Shown one piece after another: positions 24,307-28,029 of a stretch of 28,029 nucleotides of DNA (within the stretch, counting starts at the first letter, position 1; each line of letters starts with the position of its first letter). This DNA comes from CAZRHR01 sp964599915. GTDB taxonomy: Bacteria > Bacteroidota > Bacteroidia > CAIKAF01. The position numbers and the translations under genes were made by a program. The notes beneath the pieces are model-generated. The model was not told the origin of the DNA. It saw only the letters and a list, made by a program, of their open reading frames with translations, and searched no databases. The stretch spans positions 1 through 28,029 of the forward strand of contig CAZRHR010000035.1 of assembly GCA_964599915.1 (NCBI GenBank). Reading direction: 5' to 3'.

Positions 24307-25446
24307 ATGTTGTCCGAAACAAATGCGCAAGTGCTGGTGATAGGCGGAGGCATCGCAGGTTTAACCCTCGCGTTGTTGCTGGCTAAAAAAGGCATTGAGG
24401 TGGTGGTTCTTGAACAGCATGATTATCCACGACATAAAGTTTGTGGGGAATATTTGTCCATGGAAGTCCAACCTTTTTTAAATGCATTAGGATTGGATTT
24501 ATCAGAAGTACATTTTCCTCATATACGAAAGCTTTGGCTGAGTGCTGCCAGTGGAAAATCTGTCCGCAACCGATTGGCCATGGGTGGTGTAGGTGTGAGT
24601 CGTTTTGCCTTGGATCACATGCTTTTTAAAGCAGCTACAGCGCAAGGCGCACATGTATTTACTCAAACCCAAGTGGCGCAAGTAATTCCGCGTGACAAGG
24701 GATATCAAGTTTTAACCCGTGATGGTCGTCATTTTTGGGCCGACATGGTTGTAAGTGCCCATGGGAAACATGGCAGCCCGGATCGATTTTTACAGCGTGT
24801 CATTGATAAGTCTCAAGCCATTTATACCGGTTTGAAATGGCATTTTGAAGGGCCTTGGGAAAAAGACCTTGTCGCCTTACACAATTTTCCCGGAGGGTAT
24901 GCCGGTATTTCTGCCGTGGAAAATGGAAAAGTCAATGTGTGCTGTTTGATTCAAACGGCGCTGGTTCGGGAGGTGAAAAATCCCAAAGATGCATTTGATG
25001 TCGTCTTAGCCCAAAACCCGCATATTCGGGATTTTATGGAGCAAGCTGCTCCAAGTTGGCCAGAACCTTTGGCCATCTCAGCGGTAAATTTTGCACATAG
25101 ACGTCCCGTAGAACATGGCATTGCCATGTTGGGAGATGCCGCAGGACTTATTGCCCCGCTTTCCGGGAATGGCATGGCCCGTGCCGTGGTTTCTGCAGCG
25201 AAGATGTTCACGGCCATGGAGGCTGAAAGATTTGATTTTAGTCGCCAATCCGACATGCTACGGCATTATGAAAAATCTTTGCAAGGGATACCGGCCTTAC
25301 AACTCCGCATGGGACGAACCTTTCAATCCCTTTTTGGCAGAGGCATGGTATCCGAAACGGCGCTTTCAGCACTCAAAATTTTTCCGTTTTTCCTCCCACT
25401 TTTGATTAAACAAACCCATGGTCGTACCCTCAGTCCCCTGGCCTGA
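24307..25446 (+). CDS. FAD-dependent oxidoreductase (geranylgeranyl-reductase/monooxygenase-like) of the type III PKS operon
   Basis: A 379-residue flavoprotein. The dinucleotide-binding fold 'VLVIGGGIAGLTLALLLAKKG' is at 9-29, followed by E36 for the ribose; 'PRHKVCGEYLS' at 41-51 is typical of the geranylgeranyl-reductase-like group, and 'AMLGDAAGLIAPLSGNGMARA' at 273-293 is the second FAD-binding (GD) motif shared with class A flavin monooxygenases. It may hydroxylate or reduce a polyketide or prenyl product; the sequence does not tell which. Translation is tightly coupled to its neighbours: 2 bp after the exported-protein gene, and its last 29 bp overlap the methyltransferase gene. A flavoprotein next to a type III PKS and a methyltransferase is the same enzyme set as in the Streptomyces srsABC phenolic-lipid operon. 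Confidence 0.9.
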   Translation: MLSETNAQVLVIGGGIAGLTLALLLAKKGIEVVVLEQHDYPRHKVCGEYLSMEVQPFLNALGLDLSEVHFPHIRKLWLSAASGKSVRNRLAMGGVGVSRFALDHMLFKAATAQGAHVFTQTQVAQVIPRDKGYQVLTRDGRHFWADMVVSAHGKHGSPDRFLQRVIDKSQAIYTGLKWHFEGPWEKDLVALHNFPGGYAGISAVENGKVNVCCLIQTALVREVKNPKDAFDVVLAQNPHIRDFMEQAAPSWPEPLAISAVNFAHRRPVEHGIAMLGDAAGLIAPLSGNGMARAVVSAAKMFTAMEAERFDFSRQSDMLRHYEKSLQGIPALQLRMGRTFQSLFGRGMVSETALSALKIFPFFLPLLIKQTHGRTLSPLA

Positions 25447-26146
25447 CTTTTCCCAAAGAAGTCGCGCACCGGAGATCATGGATCGTTCGGATGTTCCCCC
25501 TTTGGCCTTGGAAGCCGCTTTGACCGATATCGCCAAAGTAAACCGATTTTTAGGTGGAAGTGCCTCTCTTTTTGCCGGATTGAAAAAGTTGACCCAAGAA
25601 GGAATACCCTTTCCTAAACACATTTTGGACCTTGGCTGTGGGGGAGGAGACTTAACGCACGACATGGCCCAATGGGTAAATACCTATTATCCTGGAACCA
25701 GAGTGACCGGAGTAGACCTTTTACCAACTGCCATTGATTTTGCTAAAGCAAGGCATCACGCACCTGGATTGGATTTTGCTGTGGGCGATGCCTTTCACTT
25801 ACAGGTGGAAGACCCCGAACAAACCCTTTTAACCTGTTCCATGTTCCTACACCATTTGTCTGACGCAGAGATTTGGAAATTTTTGGAGCATGCGCATACT
25901 GCCGGGTTCGGTGCGGTCATTTTGAATGATTTGCATCGACATTTCCTTGCTTTTTGGGGCTTCCGACTGCTGGCCGTCTTAGGTCGATTTTCGCCCGTAG
26001 CTACCCATGATGGTGCGGTGTCCGTATGCCGAAGTTTTGTTCGTTCAGATTGGCAGGCTTTGGTGCAAGGCACCGGTTGGCATGTGGCCTCGCTCCAATG
26101 GCATTGGGCTTTCCGATGGACCATTGTATTAAAAAGAAACGTATAA
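25418..26146 (+). CDS. Class I SAM-dependent methyltransferase of the type III PKS operon
   Basis: A 242-residue methyltransferase with the SAM-binding motif I 'HILDLGCGGGDLTHDMA' (68-84), an acidic end of strand 2 in 'RVTGVDLLPTAIDFAKAR' and a 'CSMFLHHLSD' motif near strand 4. The segment before motif I ('FSQRSRAPEIMDRSDVPP ... NRFLGGSASLFAGLKKL') is conserved among Bacteroidota homologues encoded next to type III PKS genes as I recall them, which favours the start at 25418 over the internal ATG at 25478, although this makes a 29-bp overlap with the preceding gene. It probably methylates an oxygen or carbon of the polyketide; the acceptor is unknown. The PKS gene starts 6 bp after its stop. 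Confidence 0.9.
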   Translation: MVVPSVPWPDFSQRSRAPEIMDRSDVPPLALEAALTDIAKVNRFLGGSASLFAGLKKLTQEGIPFPKHILDLGCGGGDLTHDMAQWVNTYYPGTRVTGVDLLPTAIDFAKARHHAPGLDFAVGDAFHLQVEDPEQTLLTCSMFLHHLSDAEIWKFLEHAHTAGFGAVILNDLHRHFLAFWGFRLLAVLGRFSPVATHDGAVSVCRSFVRSDWQALVQGTGWHVASLQWHWAFRWTIVLKRNV

Positions 26147-26152
26147 TTGAAG

Positions 26153-27211
26153 ATGAGCACCGACGTAAAGATTTTAGGAACAGGCACCGCTACGCCTCCT
26201 TTTACAGAAACTTTGGAGGAAACCCTCCAACATGTGGAGCGTTGGATCGCCAATGAGCCTGAACGGACCCGTGAAAAAATTGTCCGCATTTTTCGCAATG
26301 CGCGGGTGGGGCAACGGTATTCCATTATGTCCGGTGCCGAGGTGTTTACGCCTATGCCGTTTCACGAAAGAAACCAACGGTATGCAGCCGGGATGAAGGA
26401 TTTGGGTGAAAAAGCCCTGTTGGCCGCATTGACCAATAGTGGTATTGCACCGCAAGAGTTAGACTTTTTAATTACTACTTCCTGCACCGGCATCATGATC
26501 CCAAGTGTAGATGCCTTTCTGGTGAATCGGCTTGGACTTCGGCAGGACATTATCCGACTGCCGGTAACCGAAATGGGCTGCGCCGGTGGTACATCCGGGC
26601 TCACCTATGCGTTCGAGTTTTTAAAAAATAATCCCGGGAAAAAGGCCGCCGTTTTGGCCTTGGAAAGTCCAACAGCTACTTTTCAAGTTAATGATTTTAG
26701 CATGGCCAACGTGGTGAGTGCCGCCATTTTCGGAGATGGTGCAGCTTGTGCCATTCTTGGACAAACAGAGGAGGTGAGGCCCACCCTTCAGCGAACAAAA
26801 TTTTACCACTTTTTCAATGAAGAACGCATGATGGGCTTCGATTTGGTGGAAGGAGGCCTGCAAATGGTGTTGGATGTAAGTGTGCCGGATAAAATTGCCT
26901 CCCATTTTCCAGGCATTGTAGGGCCATTTTTACAAGCGTGTGGATTGCAACCTGAACAAATAAAACATTATATTTTTCATCCCGGAGGCAAGAGGATTTT
27001 ACAAACCATAGAAGATTTGATGGGGGCTTATGCGCCCGATTTGTCGGTGACTTACGACATCCTTGCACGCCATGGAAACATGAGCAGTGCGACCGTCTTA
27101 TATGTGTTGGATGCATTTTTGAAAAAGGAAATTCCGGCCGGTGAGCACGGGTTAATGATGAGTTTCGGTCCGGGCTTTACCGCCCAAATGATTCATATGC
27201 AATGGAAATAA
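26153..27211 (+). CDS. Type III polyketide synthase (chalcone/stilbene synthase family)
   Basis: A 352-residue homodimeric ketosynthase that extends a CoA-bound (or ACP-bound) acyl starter with malonyl-CoA units and cyclises the chain to a pyrone, resorcinol or similar ring. The Cys-His-Asn triad is complete: C143 in 'EMGCAGGTSG', H276 in 'IFHPGGKRIL' and N309 in 'RHGNMSSATV', with the family's spacing. 'GDGAACAILG' and the C-terminal 'MMSFGPGFTAQMIHMQW' (the GFGPG loop, here SFGPG) also fit. The start is the ATG at 26153; a TTG two codons earlier follows directly on the methyltransferase stop. Starter and product are not predictable from these motifs. The gene overlaps the SDR gene by 10 bp. 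It is the core of the operon. Confidence 0.95.
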   Translation: MSTDVKILGTGTATPPFTETLEETLQHVERWIANEPERTREKIVRIFRNARVGQRYSIMSGAEVFTPMPFHERNQRYAAGMKDLGEKALLAALTNSGIAPQELDFLITTSCTGIMIPSVDAFLVNRLGLRQDIIRLPVTEMGCAGGTSGLTYAFEFLKNNPGKKAAVLALESPTATFQVNDFSMANVVSAAIFGDGAACAILGQTEEVRPTLQRTKFYHFFNEERMMGFDLVEGGLQMVLDVSVPDKIASHFPGIVGPFLQACGLQPEQIKHYIFHPGGKRILQTIEDLMGAYAPDLSVTYDILARHGNMSSATVLYVLDAFLKKEIPAGEHGLMMSFGPGFTAQMIHMQWK

Positions 27212-27993
27212 CATCAGGGAAAAAGTGGGCCGTAGTGCTGGGTGCCTCAGGTGGCATGGGCTGGGCCATTGTGCAGCGTTTGGCCAAAGAAGGCTTTTCC
27301 ATTTTAGGTGTCATTCGCGAACGGCGGCAACAGGAGATGTATTGGCAGGAAGAGGCGCAATCCTGTGCAAAGGCGCACGGCGTTGAGGTGATTTTTCAAA
27401 ATGAAGATGGGATTCGAGAAACCGCAGTGAATGGATTGGTCCAGCTTTTGGCTGAAAAGGCAGGTCCTCATGGGGTATCGGTCTTTGTACATGCTTTGGC
27501 CAAAGGAAACCTAAAATCTTTAGCGGCCGAAGATGAACAGCGCATGTCTACCGCCGATTTAATGTTGACCTTTGAGGCCATGGCCGCTTCGTGGTGGACT
27601 TGGACGTCTGCATTGTATGCTGCAGGCGTATGTGAAAAGGGAATGTTAAATCTTGGACTCACGAGTGCAGGAAGTCAAAGGGTTTGGCCCTATTATGGTG
27701 CGGTAGGAACTACCAAAGCTGCGCTGGAACAATTGGCGGCAAGCATGGCGGTAGAACTTGGCCCGAAAGGCATTCGGACCAATGTGATTCAGCCGGGCAT
27801 TACGCAAACCAAAGCCTTGGAGATGATTCCAGGAGCGGAGCAATTTGTCGATTTCGCCAAGAAAAATAATCCCATGGGAAGATTAACCCTTCCTGAGGAT
27901 GTGGCAAATGTCGTATATTTGCTTACAACAAAAGACGCTGCCTTTATCAATGGTGCCGTAATTACGGTCGATGGGGGAGAGTCATTATGCTGA
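27202..27993 (+). CDS. Enoyl-reductase-like short-chain dehydrogenase (FabL/FabI type)
   Basis: A 263-residue NAD(P)H-dependent SDR. The cofactor motif is 'VLGASGGMGWAIVQRLAKEG' (G-x3-G-x-G). The catalytic region is 'SQRVWPYYGAVGTTKAALE': the normal YxxxK is absent (the residue four before the Lys is Val), whereas a Tyr sits seven before the Lys, the Y-x6-K spacing of enoyl-ACP reductases; the following 'MAVELGPKGIRTNVIQPGIT' and 'INGAVITVDGGESL' also fit the FabL/FabI side of the superfamily. It is therefore more likely a double-bond (enoyl) reductase than a ketoreductase, though pipelines will call it simply SDR. The ATG lies inside the last codons of the PKS gene (10-bp overlap), so it is translationally coupled. 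Confidence 0.88.
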   Translation: MEITSGKKWAVVLGASGGMGWAIVQRLAKEGFSILGVIRERRQQEMYWQEEAQSCAKAHGVEVIFQNEDGIRETAVNGLVQLLAEKAGPHGVSVFVHALAKGNLKSLAAEDEQRMSTADLMLTFEAMAASWWTWTSALYAAGVCEKGMLNLGLTSAGSQRVWPYYGAVGTTKAALEQLAASMAVELGPKGIRTNVIQPGITQTKALEMIPGAEQFVDFAKKNNPMGRLTLPEDVANVVYLLTTKDAAFINGAVITVDGGESLC

Positions 27994-28029
27994 CCGACTT
28001 TGTAAAATCAACGTTTTCAAGACATACTT
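27987..28029 (+). CDS. Start of the next gene of the type III PKS operon, cut by the window edge
   Basis: An ATG at 27987 overlaps the SDR stop codon as ATGCTGA and opens a frame (MLTDFVKSTFSRHT) that runs uninterrupted to the right edge. The same tight overlap style joins all other genes of this operon, which supports it. Fourteen residues are too few to name a family. Confidence 0.5.
   Translation, partial: MLTDFVKSTFSRHT

Noticed and set aside
1..28029. Insertion sequences, prophage, CRISPR arrays, integrases, rRNA or tRNA genes
   Set aside because: No transposase, integrase or phage frames, no regularly spaced repeats, and no rRNA or tRNA sequence were seen on either strand.

Overview
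The window reads as a chromosomal piece of a member of the Bacteroidota. Three independent signs agree: several secreted proteins end in the 'YPNP ... G.Y....' type-A sorting domain of the type IX secretion system (T9SS); there is a TonB-dependent receptor with an N-terminal carboxypeptidase-regulatory-like domain, plus DUF5723- and DUF5686-type outer membrane proteins; and the promoters that can be seen carry the Bacteroidota -7 element TAnnTTTG. Genus cannot be named. No mobile element, CRISPR array, tRNA or rRNA gene was seen.

Layout. (1) 1-1024: the 3' end of a gene for a T9SS-secreted, fibronectin-III-like protein, with a terminator, then about 690 bp of AT-rich non-coding DNA. (2) 8410 down to 1719, minus strand: a well-bounded four-gene operon (lamin-tail-domain secreted protein, TonB-dependent receptor, small lipoprotein, secreted endonuclease I), with a -7 element in front and a strong hairpin terminator behind. 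I propose it is an extracellular DNA/nucleotide scavenging unit. (3) 8561-9547, plus strand: a trans-isoprenyl diphosphate synthase. (4) 9575-10108: no credible protein, but a consensus promoter, about 500 nt of densely paired sequence and a bidirectional terminator; this is the best candidate for something undescribed, a large structured non-coding RNA. (5) 16058 down to 10144, minus strand: imidazolonepropionase (hutI), a beta-propeller lipoprotein, a DUF5723 outer membrane protein, a CYTH-domain protein and the Na+/H+ antiporter nhaD. (6) 16183-18690, plus strand: a DUF5686 outer membrane protein, separated from the convergent M16 metallopeptidase lipoprotein gene (21771-18877, minus) by an 89-bp interrupted palindrome. 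(7) 22002-23579, plus: a Na+/phosphate cotransporter with a PhoU-like tail. (8) 23717 to the right edge, plus: a tight, overlapping operon with an unknown exported protein, FAD-dependent oxidoreductase, SAM methyltransferase, type III polyketide synthase, enoyl-reductase-like SDR and a further gene cut by the window edge.

How they work together. The nuclease operon could release and import extracellular nucleic-acid fragments. The type III PKS operon has the enzyme classes expected for making and tailoring an aromatic or pyrone lipid (ketide synthase, O-/C-methyltransferase, flavin oxidoreductase, reductase); the product cannot be read from sequence. Plus-strand genes often have a -7 element only 4-8 nt before their ATG, implying very short leaders.
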